From contig NZ_CP016594.1 of NCBI RefSeq assembly GCF_001698225.1, forward strand, positions 4,712,001-4,776,000: DNA of 64,000 nt. The letters run 5' to 3'. The translations under genes were made by a program, and so were the position numbers. The notes beneath the pieces were generated by a model. It was not told the DNA's origin and did no database searches. It worked only from the letters and a program-made list of their open reading frames with translations. Every line of letters starts with the position of its first letter. Within the stretch, counting starts at the first letter, position 1. Shown here piece after piece: positions 19,579 to 28,752 of the stretch. The stretch is from Gordonia terrae. GTDB taxonomy: Bacteria > Actinomycetota > Actinomycetes > Mycobacteriales > Mycobacteriaceae.

Positions 19579-21411
19579 ATGGCGCGATCTGAGAGGCCGA
19601 GAGCTGCTGTCACCAGGGCTCTGTCGACCCTGAAACAGGTCCGGGAGGATCGTCGTGCTCGCCTGGCGGGTGCCCGACCGACCCCCGATACTGTTCCGAC
19701 CGGCACCGACGCCACGCCACCCAGCACCAGCAGAGAGGGCCGCGAGCCAGCTGTGGACGATTCCACCCAGAACGAGACCGCCGAGGGCAAGGCCACCGAG
19801 GACACGGCCACCGGGACCGAGGCGACCGCAGCGGAGTCCACGACAGACGCGTCCACTGCGGCCGGCGCCGCGAAGAAGTCCCCGGCACCGAAGCCGAAGG
19901 GTGGACGCGGTATCGACGGCGCCACCCAGGTGATCAATCGCGACAGCCTCCCGTCTGCCGAGGATCTCGAGGATCTCGACGACATCGACCCGCTGAGCGA
20001 CGAACCCGAGTCCGCCTCGACCGAGGAGACGGCGACCGACGACGCCACGAGCGAGGACGCCCCCGCCCCGAAGCGCCTCGGGCCCAGCGATTCGAAGACC
20101 ACGGTCATCCGACGGTCGGACCTCCCCGACGCCGAGGGGCTCGAAGACCTCGACGACATCGACCCGACGGCCCCGGAGCCCGAGGCAGCCTCGCCCGAAT
20201 CCGAGGCCTACGCGGAGGGTCCGACAGACGAGGCCGCCGAGGCAGAGCCGTCCGAGTCCGAGTCCGAGTCCTCCGCAGCGGAATCGACGGAAAAGTCGGA
20301 TCTGGACGACGAGGCGGACTCCGACACCGACGCGGCGGCTGAGCCGGTGGTCCCCGAGGACGACACCGACCCGTCGACGGGTACCGCGGTCAGCGCGGGT
20401 GTCGCAGCGGCCGGCGCGGCTGCCGTGGCGGCCGGCACGACCGAGACCGACGACGACGTTGCAGACGCGGAGTCGACCACAGACGAGTCCGCGACAGACG
20501 AGGCCGGGGACGCCACCGAGGCAATCGAGGTCCCGGCCGCCGAGTCAGACGCCGAAACCGGGGCGATCGAGACCGAGCCGATCGAGGACGAGCAGACCGA
20601 GCCGACCGAGACCGAGCCGACCGAGGACGCCGCGGCGACGGACGATACAGAGGCTGAGGCAGAGTCCCCCACCGAGGCGATCGTCGTGCCCGCCGGCGGG
20701 ACCACCGGCACACCCGAGACCGACACGGCTGTCACGGACGACGCTGCTGACGACGCCGACGCCGACGCCGACGCCGAGGAACCGGACGCCGCCACGACCG
20801 TCATCCCCGCGGCTGCGGCTGCGGCGGCCGCCGCGTCCGCCCGAGACGAGCCCGCCACGGCAGATGACGAGGTCCGGACCACCCCCGAGCCGGCCGTTCC
20901 CGCCTCGACCGCGGGGTGGACGACCACCGACCGCGAACCCCAGGTCATCCCGGGAAGCGGCCCCGCGTCGCAGAAGAAGAAGCGCGGCAAGGGCCTGCTG
21001 ATCGCGGCGGCGGTCGTGGTGGTGATCGTGGCCGTCGTCGGCGGCATCTTCGCCTACAACAGCCTGCGCGGCCCAGCACCGGCCGACGAGGCCGCGACCG
21101 TCGCGATGGACTACACGACCGCGCTGTATGAGGGCGACCTCTCGACCCTGCGGTCGGTCACCTGCGGTGAGCTCAACGCGTTCTACAGCGACTTCGACGA
21201 TGCCGCGTACGAGCGGACCTACGAGGCGCAGCGCGCCCGCAACGAGCTTGTACAGACGCAGGCGATCAACGCGGTCCGGGTCGTCGAGGGCGGCAATCAG
21301 GCCGTCGTCGAGGTCGTCGCCGTGCACACCAACACACCCGACCAGCCCGAGACCGTCACCCTCAACCTGCAGCGCGACGGCGACGACTGGAAGGTGTGCA
21401 ACCCCACGTGA
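19579..21411 (+). CDS. Acidic repeat-containing single-pass membrane protein (Rv0361-like), 610 aa
   Basis: About 465 cytoplasmic residues, dominated by Glu, Asp, Thr, Ala and Ser and probably disordered, precede one membrane segment (around residues 473-495, LLIAAAVVVVIVAVVGGIFAY) and an extracytoplasmic domain of about 110 residues resembling the NTF2/DUF4878-type domain of Rv0361. The acidic part holds two copies of a LEDLDDIDP block, each preceded by TQVI or TTVI; a third TTVI occurs later. These fit pThr-x-x-Ile FHA-binding sites. ATG 19579 is preferred because GGGGTGA lies eight bases upstream; ATG 19552 is an alternative. Its role may be in cell-envelope signalling, by inference. Confidence 0.8.
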   Translation: MARSERPRAAVTRALSTLKQVREDRRARLAGARPTPDTVPTGTDATPPSTSREGREPAVDDSTQNETAEGKATEDTATGTEATAAESTTDASTAAGAAKKSPAPKPKGGRGIDGATQVINRDSLPSAEDLEDLDDIDPLSDEPESASTEETATDDATSEDAPAPKRLGPSDSKTTVIRRSDLPDAEGLEDLDDIDPTAPEPEAASPESEAYAEGPTDEAAEAEPSESESESSAAESTEKSDLDDEADSDTDAAAEPVVPEDDTDPSTGTAVSAGVAAAGAAAVAAGTTETDDDVADAESTTDESATDEAGDATEAIEVPAAESDAETGAIETEPIEDEQTEPTETEPTEDAAATDDTEAEAESPTEAIVVPAGGTTGTPETDTAVTDDAADDADADADAEEPDAATTVIPAAAAAAAAASARDEPATADDEVRTTPEPAVPASTAGWTTTDREPQVIPGSGPASQKKKRGKGLLIAAAVVVVIVAVVGGIFAYNSLRGPAPADEAATVAMDYTTALYEGDLSTLRSVTCGELNAFYSDFDDAAYERTYEAQRARNELVQTQAINAVRVVEGGNQAVVEVVAVHTNTPDQPETVTLNLQRDGDDWKVCNPT

Positions 21412-21686
21412 CGAACGGACACCGGTGCGGCCCGCCGCCGGCCGGCCCGGGTGACCGTTCTGCACCTGGATACTTCACGCCGCCGGCCCGACCGGCGCCG
21501 GCCGTGGGCACGGCGCCCAGCCGGACTCCCGGGCCGGACAACCGGGTCCGCACCAGTCGGATCCGTCCCTACGAGGTCGGTCCACCGCAGCGGACCCGGT
21601 CACGCGTCGACCCGGCCGTCGTGATCGCGGCGCTGGTCATGATCGCGCTCGCCGCCGCGGTCGTCGTGGGTCTCGCCCTCACCTGA
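21408..21686 (+). CDS. Small proline-rich single-pass membrane protein, 92 aa
   Basis: The GTG at 21408 overlaps the stop of the Rv0361-like gene by four bases (GTGA), which implies coupling. The N-terminal 65 residues are rich in Pro, Arg and Gly. The C-terminal 25 form one membrane helix (VVIAALVMIALAAAVVVGLAL) ending in a very short tail, the layout of a tail-anchored protein. No family was recognised. Pairing with the upstream gene suggests a shared membrane complex, by inference. Confidence 0.6.
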   Translation: MTNGHRCGPPPAGPGDRSAPGYFTPPARPAPAVGTAPSRTPGPDNRVRTSRIRPYEVGPPQRTRSRVDPAVVIAALVMIALAAAVVVGLALT

Positions 21687-21700
21687 GTGCACGGACAACA

Positions 21701-21731
21701 CTGCCCGCACCCCTCGTCGGAGTGCGGGCAG
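21701..21731. terminator. Bidirectional hairpin terminator
   Basis: CTGCCCGCAC and GTGCGGGCAG form a perfect 10-bp GC-rich stem around an 11-base loop between the convergent membrane-protein and fba genes. No T-run follows, as is common in high-GC actinobacteria. It can serve both transcripts. Confidence 0.75.
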
Positions 21732-21747
21732 CGGTTGATCACCTCTG

Positions 21748-22785
21748 TCAGGCGGTCAGGGACTTGCCGTTGGACTTGAGGTCGTTGCACGCCTCGACAA
21801 CGCGCTCGCTCATGTTGCTCTCGGCCTTCTTCGACCAGCTGCGCGGGTCGTAGACCTTCTTGTTGCCGACGTCGCCGTCGACCTTCAGCACACCGTCGTA
21901 GTTGCCGAACATGTGGCCGGCGACCGGGCGGGTGTAGGCGTACTGCGTGTCGGTGTCGACGTTCATCTTGATGACGCCGTAGCTCAGCGCCTCGTCGATC
22001 TCGCTCTTCAGCGAGCCCGAACCGCCATGGAAGACGAAGTCGAACGGCTTGGCGCCCTCGGCCAGACCCAGCTTCTTGGTCGCCACTTCCTGGCCGGTGT
22101 TGAGCACATCGGGACGCAGCTTGACGTTGCCCGGCTTGTAGACGCCGTGCACGTTGCCGAAGGTCGCGGCCAGCAGGTAACGGTTGCCGCTGTCGCTGGC
22201 ACCGAGCGCCTCGATGGTCTTCTCGAAGTCCTCGGGGGTGGTGAACAGCTTGTCGTTGATCTCGTTCTCGACGCCGTCCTCTTCGCCACCGACCACGCCG
22301 ATCTCGATCTCGAGGATGATGTTGGCGGCACCGGCCTTGGCCAGCAGTTCCTTGGCGATCTCCAGGTTCTCGTCGAGCGGCACGGCGCTGCCGTCCCACA
22401 TGTGCGACTGGAAGAGCGGATTGCGGCCGGCGTCGACGCGCTCCTGCGAGATCTGCAGCAGCGGCCGGACGTAAGTGTCGAGCTTGTCCTTGGGGCAGTG
22501 GTCGGTGTGCAGACCGATGAGGACGTCGTACTTGGCCGCGACGACGTGCGCGAACTCGGCGAGTGCGACCGCGCCGGTCACCATGTCCTTGACACCCTGG
22601 CCGGACCCGAACTCGGCGCCACCGGTCGAGAACTGGATGATCCCGTCACTGCCTGCGTCGGCGAAACCCTTGATCGCGGCGTTGATCGTCGACGACGAGG
22701 TGCAGTTGATCGCGGGGAATGCGTAACCGCCCTTCTTCGCCTTGTCGAACATCTCGGCGTACTGCTCCGGGGTTGCAATGGGCAT
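21748..22785 (-). CDS. fba: Class II fructose-bisphosphate aldolase, 345 aa
   Basis: This zinc-dependent aldolase interconverts fructose 1,6-bisphosphate with DHAP and glyceraldehyde 3-phosphate in glycolysis and gluconeogenesis. HTDHC holds the catalytic Asp and a zinc His. EIEIGVVGGEEDG is the active-site loop. GNVHGVYKPG and FHGGSGS supply zinc and phosphate contacts, and KMNVDTDTQYA closes the barrel. Length is normal. The ATG at 22785 follows a GGAGG site, which decides it against a much longer open frame. The divergent dedA neighbour matches Rv0363c-Rv0364. Confidence 0.98.
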   Translation of the reverse strand: MPIATPEQYAEMFDKAKKGGYAFPAINCTSSSTINAAIKGFADAGSDGIIQFSTGGAEFGSGQGVKDMVTGAVALAEFAHVVAAKYDVLIGLHTDHCPKDKLDTYVRPLLQISQERVDAGRNPLFQSHMWDGSAVPLDENLEIAKELLAKAGAANIILEIEIGVVGGEEDGVENEINDKLFTTPEDFEKTIEALGASDSGNRYLLAATFGNVHGVYKPGNVKLRPDVLNTGQEVATKKLGLAEGAKPFDFVFHGGSGSLKSEIDEALSYGVIKMNVDTDTQYAYTRPVAGHMFGNYDGVLKVDGDVGNKKVYDPRSWSKKAESNMSERVVEACNDLKSNGKSLTA

Positions 22786-23011
22786 CGACGAATCCTCCAG
22801 GGTGTTGATGTGCTCTGGTGTTCGGGTTCTCTCGCCTCGAGTGGTGCTTCGGTGGCGAGCAGCCGGACTTCCCGCGGCCGGACTCCCCCCAGTATGGCAG
22901 GTGCCACATCGCCCGGCGCGGGCACCATTCGTGCCCGGACCTGCTGGAAAACGACGATGGCGGAGCCGTGAGATTCTGTCCTCGACGCACCCGCAGGTAC
23001 TCTGGGTCCCC

Positions 23012-23743
23012 GTGATCGACTCCGCTCTTGCCACCACGACCACCAACCTGGCGCTCCTGCCGGGATTCCTGGATCCGGTGAACCTGCTCAACTCGTTCGG
23101 CACATGGATGCTGGCCGGTCTCCTGCTGGTCGTGTTCATCGAGTCGGGTCTGCTGTTCCCGCTGCTCCCCGGCGACTCGCTGCTCTTCACCGCGGGTCTC
23201 ATCGTGGCGGCGAAGTCCGCGGAGATCGAACCGTTCGCACCGCTCTGGGTGCTCCTCGTGCTGATCCCCATCGCGGCGTTCCTCGGCGACCAGGTCGGCT
23301 ACTGGATCGGCAAGAAGGCGGGGTATTCGCTGTTCCGGCCGGACGCGAAGATCTTGAAGCAGGTCTACATCGAGGAAGCGCACGAGTTCTTCGAGAAGCA
23401 CGGCCCGGTGACGATCATCCTCGCGCGCTTCGTCCCCATCGTGCGGACCTACGCACCGCTGGTCGCCGGTGCCGCGAAGATGCGGTACCCGATCTTCCTC
23501 ACGTACAACATCATCGGCGCGATCGCCTGGGGCGCGGGTGTCACGCTGCTCGGATACTTCCTGGGGCAGATCGAGTTCATCCGCGACAACATCGACTACA
23601 TCTTCCTGTTCATCGTCTTCATCTCGGTTCTGCCGATCATCACCGAGATCGGCAAGCGCATCCTGCGCTCGCGCAAGAAGGTCGTCGAGGAAGCTCCGCT
23701 GCCCGCGTCCGACGATGCGACGAATCAGACCGCCGAGAACTGA
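23012..23743 (+). CDS. dedA: DedA-family membrane protein (Rv0364-like), 243 aa
   Basis: This DedA/SNARE-associated-type integral membrane protein belongs to a family implicated in undecaprenyl-phosphate or phospholipid flipping and in proton-motive-force homeostasis. The motifs FIESGLLFPLLPGDSLLFTAG and FLGDQVGYWIGKKAG, and the ILARFVPIVRTYAPLVAGAAKM segment with its conserved F-x-P-x-x-R, are diagnostic. The GTG at 23012 starts just upstream of the hydrophobic N-terminus. It is divergent from fba across a 226-bp spacer that must hold both promoters; no further structure was recognised there. Confidence 0.93.
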   Translation: MIDSALATTTTNLALLPGFLDPVNLLNSFGTWMLAGLLLVVFIESGLLFPLLPGDSLLFTAGLIVAAKSAEIEPFAPLWVLLVLIPIAAFLGDQVGYWIGKKAGYSLFRPDAKILKQVYIEEAHEFFEKHGPVTIILARFVPIVRTYAPLVAGAAKMRYPIFLTYNIIGAIAWGAGVTLLGYFLGQIEFIRDNIDYIFLFIVFISVLPIITEIGKRILRSRKKVVEEAPLPASDDATNQTAEN

Positions 23744-23831
23744 TCGGCCCCTCGGCCGGCGCGCCGAGTCATCCCGTCAGCTCGATTCTTAACCTTCCGC
23801 CGGGGCGCCTGCGCGCTTAGCGTCGCCGATC

Positions 23832-24776
23832 ATGGCAACTCCGACCGTCACGGCGACGGGTCCCGTGCTCGACGCCGCCCCGTCACAGATGCGTCTGGTG
23901 GGCCGTCGCCGCCCTGGGCGCTGGGTCGCAGCGACGGTGGCCGTCGTCCTGGGCGCGATGTTCGTCAACACACTGGTGACCAACGAGCGCTTCGAATGGC
24001 CCACGGTGGCGCAGTACTTCACCCAGGAGTCGGTGCTGCGCGGCTTGTGGCTCACACTGTGGCTCACCGCGGTGACGTTCGCCGCCGGATTCGTGCTCGG
24101 CATCGGACTGGCGGCGATGCGCTTGTGGGGCGGCCCGCTGCTCCAGTCGATCTCGTTCGGATTCGTGTGGATCGTGCGGTCGGTGCCGCCACTGGTGCTG
24201 CTGCTGTTCTGGTTTCAGCTCGCTTCGCTCTATCCACGCCTGTCGCTGGGCATCCCGTTCGGGCCCGAGTTCACCTCGGTGGACACCACTCACCTCATCG
24301 GTCCGCTGACAGCAGCCTTCATCGCGCTGACCATCGACGTGGCAGCGTTCGCGGCCGAGATCGTGCGCGGCGGACTCGTCTCGGTCGACGACGGACAGAC
24401 CGAGGCCGCCCGCTCGCTGGGGCTCGCTCCCAGCCGGATCTTCCGGCGCATCGTCCTCCCCCAGGCGATGCCCGCGATCGTCCCCGCCTCCGGCAACCTG
24501 CTCATCGGCTTGCTGAAATCGACGTCGCTGGTCAGCGTGATCGCCGTGACCGATCTGCTGTATTCGGTGCAGCTGGTCTACAACCAGAACTTCAAGGTGA
24601 TGCCGCTGCTGCTGGTGGCCACCATCTGGTACATCGTGATCACGTCGCTGCTGGCGATCGGTCAGTACTTCGTGGAGCGGCGTTTCGCCCGGGGCCGACG
24701 CGACGCACGTCCGTTCGCCGACATCCTCCGCGACGCCGCGCGTCTGCGCCCGCGCCTGCCCGGGACGCCGCGATGA
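23832..24776 (+). CDS. Polar amino acid ABC transporter permease, 314 aa
   Basis: This membrane subunit of a PAAT-type importer has a charged N-terminal extension of about 30 residues and five to six membrane segments. The EAA loop that contacts the ATPase is clear at [22 protein letters not shown]. The [17 protein letters not shown] start of the HisM/GlnP core is visible in the region around residues 112-125. It overlaps the ATPase start by four bases (ATGA) and heads a three-gene operon of permease, ATPase and binding protein. It is a single permease, so it presumably forms a homodimer. Confidence 0.93.
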   Translation: MATPTVTATGPVLDAAPSQMRLVGRRRPGRWVAATVAVVLGAMFVNTLVTNERFEWPTVAQYFTQESVLRGLWLTLWLTAVTFAAGFVLGIGLAAMRLWGGPLLQSISFGFVWIVRSVPPLVLLLFWFQLASLYPRLSLGIPFGPEFTSVDTTHLIGPLTAAFIALTIDVAAFAAEIVRGGLVSVDDGQTEAARSLGLAPSRIFRRIVLPQAMPAIVPASGNLLIGLLKSTSLVSVIAVTDLLYSVQLVYNQNFKVMPLLLVATIWYIVITSLLAIGQYFVERRFARGRRDARPFADILRDAARLRPRLPGTPR

Positions 24777-25543
24777 GCGCCGTGGAGATCCGCGGCCTCG
24801 AGAAGTCCTTCGGCGGCCGGGAGGTTCTACGCGGCATCGACCTCGATGTCGCCACCGGGGAGGTGGCCATCGTGCTCGGACCGTCGGGGTCCGGAAAGTC
24901 CACTCTGCTGCGGTGTGTCAACCATCTGGAGCGCCCCGACCGCGGTCATGTGCGGGTGCACGGCGATGTCATCGGTTACCGCGAAGCGCGCCGACGCAAC
25001 GGCGAGACGGTATTGCGCGAACTGCCTCCCCGTGAGGTCGCTCGACAACGCCGCCGGATCGGCATGGTCTTCCAGCAGTTCAACCTGTTCCCGCACTTCA
25101 CCGTCCTGGAGAACCTCACCGAGGGTCAGCTCGCGGCCGGCACCTCACCGGACGAGGCGGACGAGCGGGGGCGGGTGTTGCTCGCCCGGGTGGGCCTCGC
25201 CGGACGTGAGAAGTCGTACCCGTCGCACCTGTCCGGCGGCCAGCAACAGCGGGTGGCCATCGCTCGCACCCTCGCCATGCAACCCGACGTCGTCCTGTTC
25301 GACGAGCCGACCTCCGCGCTCGACCCCGAGCTGGTGGGCGAGGTCCTCGCCGTCATCCGCGACCTCGCCGAATCCGGAATGACCCTTGTCGTCGTCACCC
25401 ACGAGATCGGTTTCGCCCGCGATGTCGCCGACACCGTGATCTTCATGGACGACGGCCTGATCGTCGAGACCGGTTCGCCCGAGCGCATTTTCGCCGCCGC
25501 CGAGCACCCCCGCACCCGCGAATTCCTCGCGGCCGTGCGCTGA
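24773..25543 (+). CDS. Polar amino acid ABC transporter ATP-binding protein, 256 aa
   Basis: This is the ATPase of the importer. Walker A is GPSGSGKST at residues 36-44, the Q-loop is in [11 protein letters not shown], the signature is LSGGQQQR, Walker B is [14 protein letters not shown] and the H-loop is VVTHE. The family is GlnQ/HisP. There is a mild insertion around residues 66-88 ([12 protein letters not shown]). The start overlaps the permease stop, and the binding-protein gene follows after 35 bp with its own ribosome site. Confidence 0.96.
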   Translation: MSAVEIRGLEKSFGGREVLRGIDLDVATGEVAIVLGPSGSGKSTLLRCVNHLERPDRGHVRVHGDVIGYREARRRNGETVLRELPPREVARQRRRIGMVFQQFNLFPHFTVLENLTEGQLAAGTSPDEADERGRVLLARVGLAGREKSYPSHLSGGQQQRVAIARTLAMQPDVVLFDEPTSALDPELVGEVLAVIRDLAESGMTLVVVTHEIGFARDVADTVIFMDDGLIVETGSPERIFAAAEHPRTREFLAAVR

Positions 25544-25578
25544 CCTTCCCACACCACTGACGACGCCAAGGAGAACCC

Positions 25579-26493
25579 ATGCGCAGCCGCGCTCTGCTCG
25601 CCCTACCTCTGATCGCAGCCGCGACGCTGATGATCGGCGCATGCGGTGGCTCGACCGACCCGGCCGGCGAGAGCTATGCGATCCCCACCCAGGACGTGGT
25701 GTCGTCGGTGGCGGTCGATCCCGCCGCGCAGGCCCTCCTGCCGCCGGGGACCAGCGAGCTCACCCTCGGCCTCACCCGCGCGCCCGGGGTCAACAACCTC
25801 CCGCACGCGGGCGAGGTCCCGGAGGGCAACCCGGTTGGCCTCGATGTCGACCTGCGCAACGCGGTCGCCAAAGCCCTCGGCGTGACGTGGAACGAGGAGG
25901 TCGGCACCTTCTCGACCATCATCCCCGGCGTGCAGAACGGCCGATATCAGGTGGGGCAGGGCAACTTCGGTGTGACGAGGTCTCGGCTCGAGGTGGTCGA
26001 CTTCGCCACGTACCTCAATGACGGACAGGCCTTTGTCGGCTCATCCGGGTCCGGTCTGACCTCCGTCACGACGCTGGAAGACCTGTGCGGCAAGAAGATC
26101 GTGACCGGATCCGGCACCACCTTTCAACAGATCCTGGAGAAGGGCGTGCAGGAGTGCACGACACACGGCAAGCCCGCCTACTCGGTTCAGTACCTCGACG
26201 ACCAGGGCGCGATCATTCTCAGCCTGCAGAACAACAAGGTCGACGCCTACTTCGGCCCCACCCTGTCGCTGCGGTACCTCGTCGACAAGGTGCCCGGGAC
26301 GACGTTCCTCGGCGAATACTCCACCACCGTCGTCGGATTCGTGACGGCCAAGAACTCCCCGGTCGCCCGGGCGATCAGTCAAGCGGTCAACACCCTCATC
26401 GCCCGCGGCGAGTACCAGCGGTTGTTCGACAAGTGGAATGTCCCCACGTCGGCGCTGCCGAGGTCCGAGATCAACCCCACCGCAGGATTCTGA
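25579..26493 (+). CDS. Amino acid ABC transporter substrate-binding lipoprotein, 304 aa
   Basis: This is the extracytoplasmic receptor of the importer. The signal sequence ends in a lipobox (MIGA-C), giving lipidation at Cys22. The mature protein has the type II periplasmic-binding fold of the SBP_bac_3 family, with GLDVDLRNAVAKALG in the first lobe and the KIVTGSGTTFQQIL and VDAYFGPTLSLRYL segments in the second. An AAGGAGA ribosome site precedes the ATG. The ligand is unknown; the proteins are of the glutamate/glutamine/opine group in size and order. Confidence 0.93.
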   Translation: MRSRALLALPLIAAATLMIGACGGSTDPAGESYAIPTQDVVSSVAVDPAAQALLPPGTSELTLGLTRAPGVNNLPHAGEVPEGNPVGLDVDLRNAVAKALGVTWNEEVGTFSTIIPGVQNGRYQVGQGNFGVTRSRLEVVDFATYLNDGQAFVGSSGSGLTSVTTLEDLCGKKIVTGSGTTFQQILEKGVQECTTHGKPAYSVQYLDDQGAIILSLQNNKVDAYFGPTLSLRYLVDKVPGTTFLGEYSTTVVGFVTAKNSPVARAISQAVNTLIARGEYQRLFDKWNVPTSALPRSEINPTAGF

Positions 26494-26501
26494 GCCGCCC
26501 G

Positions 26502-27194
26502 TCACCACGCGGCGTCGAGGTCGGCGTGCTGCCGGACCCACGCGTGCATGGCGATTCCGGCGGCGACGCCCGCGTTGATGCTGCGCGTCGAGCCGAACTG
26601 GGCGATGGACACCGTGAGATCGGCCTCGCGCTGCGCGTCGTCGCTGACCCCCGGGCCCTCCTGACCGAACAGCAGCACGCAGTCGCGCGGTAGATCCGCC
26701 GTCTCGAGGGGCCGCGCACCGGGCGTGTTGTCCACCGCCACCACGGTGAGTCGCGCGTCCCGAGCCCAGGCGATCAGGTCGGACACCGTCTCGTGGTGCA
26801 TCAGGTGCTGGTATCGGTCGGTCACCATCGCTCCGCGGCGATTCCAGCGGCGCCGTCCGACGATGTGGACGGCGGCCACCGCGAAGGCATTGGCGGTGCG
26901 CACCACGGTGCCGATGTTGGCGTCGTGCGCGAAGTTCTCGATGGCGACGTGGAGTGGATGCCGCCGGGCGTCGATGTCGGCGACGATCGCCTCTCGCGAC
27001 CAGTACCGATACGCGTCGACGACGTTGCGGGTGTCCCCGTGGGCGAGGAGCTCGGCGTCGAGGCGCGGATCGTCGGGTACGGGCTCGCCGGGATGCTCGA
27101 CGGTCCAGGGCCCGACCCCGACGGCCGGCCCGGTCTGCCACTCGGTGGGTCCCGCGGCGTCGTCTCCGCCGTGACCGGCCGACTCGTCAGGCAA
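26502..27194 (-). CDS. SpoU/TrmH-family RNA 2'-O-methyltransferase (Rv0380c-like), 230 aa
   Basis: This SPOUT-class methyltransferase would methylate ribose 2'-OH in tRNA or rRNA using SAM. The three SPOUT motifs are visible: NIGTVVRTANAFAV with the catalytic Asn/Arg region, VLLFGQEGPGVS for the knot, and SINAGVAAGIAMH at the C-terminal knot. The start is a TTG at 27194 that overlaps the pyrE stop by eight bases; no ATG or GTG lies before the core, and the longer open frame reads antisense-like sequence within pyrE. The neighbouring pyrE matches the Rv0380c-Rv0382c order. Confidence 0.88.
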   Translation of the reverse strand: MPDESAGHGGDDAAGPTEWQTGPAVGVGPWTVEHPGEPVPDDPRLDAELLAHGDTRNVVDAYRYWSREAIVADIDARRHPLHVAIENFAHDANIGTVVRTANAFAVAAVHIVGRRRWNRRGAMVTDRYQHLMHHETVSDLIAWARDARLTVVAVDNTPGARPLETADLPRDCVLLFGQEGPGVSDDAQREADLTVSIAQFGSTRSINAGVAAGIAMHAWVRQHADLDAAW

Positions 27195-27765
27195 GCCCGA
27201 GATCGCCGAGGTCGAGGAGGGAGCGGTACGGCACGCCGAGGGCCGTGATGACCGCGTCCGCGCCGGTCGCGCGGTCGACGACGGTGGCCACCCCGACGAC
27301 GTTGCCACCGATACCGCGGACGGCTTCGACAGCCGTGGACGGGGAGGCCCCGGTCGTGCTGGTGTCCTCGACGACGAGCACGTCGCGGCCGACGATGTCG
27401 GGCCCCTCGATCTGACGTTGCATGCCGTGCGCCTTGGCTGCCTTGCGGACGACGAACGCGTCGACCGACCGGCCGTCCGCGTGCATGATCGACGTCGCCA
27501 CGGGGTCCGCGCCGAGGGTCAGGCCACCGACCGCGGCGTACTCCCAGTCCGCGGTCAGCTCCCGCATCAGCGTGCCGATCAGTCGCGAGGCCTCGTGGTG
27601 CAGCGTCGCCCGGCGCAGGTCGACGTAGTAGTCGGCCTCTTTACCCGACGACAGGGTCACCTTGCCGTGGACGACGGCGAGGCCGCGGACGAGCTCGGCG
27701 AGCCGCGCCTTCGCGGTCGGGTCGACCTGCGGGGTCTCGGCGGGAACCGGGGCGGACGAGGACAT
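27187..27765 (-). CDS. pyrE: Orotate phosphoribosyltransferase, 192 aa
   Basis: PyrE converts orotate and PRPP to OMP in pyrimidine synthesis. The PRPP loop VLVVEDTSTTGASP, the catalytic loop region with RKAAKAHG, and GGLTLGADPVA are present; length is normal for actinobacteria. The ATG at 27765 is preceded by GAGGGAAG. The preceding gene is an Rv0383c-like membrane protein 38 bp away and the following SpoU gene overlaps the stop, so the three form one operon as in M. tuberculosis. Confidence 0.96.
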   Translation of the reverse strand: MSSSAPVPAETPQVDPTAKARLAELVRGLAVVHGKVTLSSGKEADYYVDLRRATLHHEASRLIGTLMRELTADWEYAAVGGLTLGADPVATSIMHADGRSVDAFVVRKAAKAHGMQRQIEGPDIVGRDVLVVEDTSTTGASPSTAVEAVRGIGGNVVGVATVVDRATGADAVITALGVPYRSLLDLGDLGLA

Positions 27766-27803
27766 GCGGCTTCCCTCTCGGTCGAACATGGAGCGTCAGG
27801 CGA

Positions 27804-28715
27804 TCAGTTGCGGTGCCGGTTGGGCCGCTCGCCCGTGTCCCGGCGAGGTGCCTCGTCGGAAGTCGCGCCGGACCCGCGGACGGGCATCGGCGACATCCGG
27901 CGGCCACCGGTGGTCGGTGACGGGGGTGTGCGCGTCGGTGCCGGATTGTCGGACTCCGCCGACGCGCCGGCCGGGGAGCCGCCGGCCCACGACTCGCCCT
28001 GGGCCTGCCGCCTGCGCTTGTCCCGCAACGATTCGGTCTTCTCGTCGGCGAGTTCGGCCCGCGTGGGTCCGTGCGGGTCGCGCGGGTCGGGCGAGTCCTC
28101 GGGTTCCCGGACCGGCGGCAGCACTCGCAGCAGATCGGCGAATCGGCGGACGACCTCCAGACCCGTGTTCAGCTTGGCCGGGTCGTTCGTCACCGGCATC
28201 GAACCGAGCGCCCAGTTGCCCTCGTTCCACAGGACCTCGACGAACGCGGGCGCCTTGTTGGCGAGCGCGACCATCCGGCGGTCGCAGACCCGACGGGCGA
28301 CGTCGAGATTGTTGGAGAACATGACACGCGGGCCCATCGCACCCAGCAGTTCCACGTCTTCCTCGGCGGGGGCGAGGACGTCCTCGTGCCGGAGGTCGAC
28401 GACGACATGCGACGGCGAAGAGCGTCGGACGGCGATCACGGTCGCGGTCTCGGCGAGGTCGAAGACCACGGCCTCCACCCCGGCGAAGTGTCCGTATGCG
28501 ACGTCCTGGACCGGGATGTGGTCGCCCACGTTCATGGTGGCGCGCCGAAACACCTTGCGCAGCTTGGTGTCCGACTCACGGAACTTGAACTCGTGTTCAT
28601 CGCCCCAGACCGCACGCTGGTGCCGTGCATCGCTCGACCGCTGGCGGTCGAGCCACAACAGGACACCCGCACCCAGTAGGGCCACGGCGGCGATCAGGAA
28701 ATAGACGGTGGTCAT
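27804..28715 (-). CDS. Membrane-anchored conserved protein (Rv0383c-like), 303 aa
   Basis: An N-terminal hydrophobic segment (residues 4-22, VYFLIAAVALLGAGVLLWL) anchors a soluble domain of about 190 residues. This is followed by a disordered tail from about residue 205, rich in Pro, Arg, Ser and Glu. The middle carries a conserved-looking RRVCDRRMVALANKAP helix. No enzymatic motif was found. Its place directly upstream of pyrE supports orthology with Rv0383c. Function is unknown. Confidence 0.8.
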   Translation of the reverse strand: MTTVYFLIAAVALLGAGVLLWLDRQRSSDARHQRAVWGDEHEFKFRESDTKLRKVFRRATMNVGDHIPVQDVAYGHFAGVEAVVFDLAETATVIAVRRSSPSHVVVDLRHEDVLAPAEEDVELLGAMGPRVMFSNNLDVARRVCDRRMVALANKAPAFVEVLWNEGNWALGSMPVTNDPAKLNTGLEVVRRFADLLRVLPPVREPEDSPDPRDPHGPTRAELADEKTESLRDKRRRQAQGESWAGGSPAGASAESDNPAPTRTPPSPTTGGRRMSPMPVRGSGATSDEAPRRDTGERPNRHRN

Positions 28716-28752
28716 CGCGCTACAGCCTACTATCGGCGGGCCCGCGGTGAGG

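Noticed and set aside
20208..21047. Ser/Ala-rich protein on the minus strand opposite the acidic membrane protein
   Set aside because: It is the complement of Glu/Asp/Thr-rich codons; the plus frame has a ribosome site, a membrane helix and a conserved C-terminal domain.
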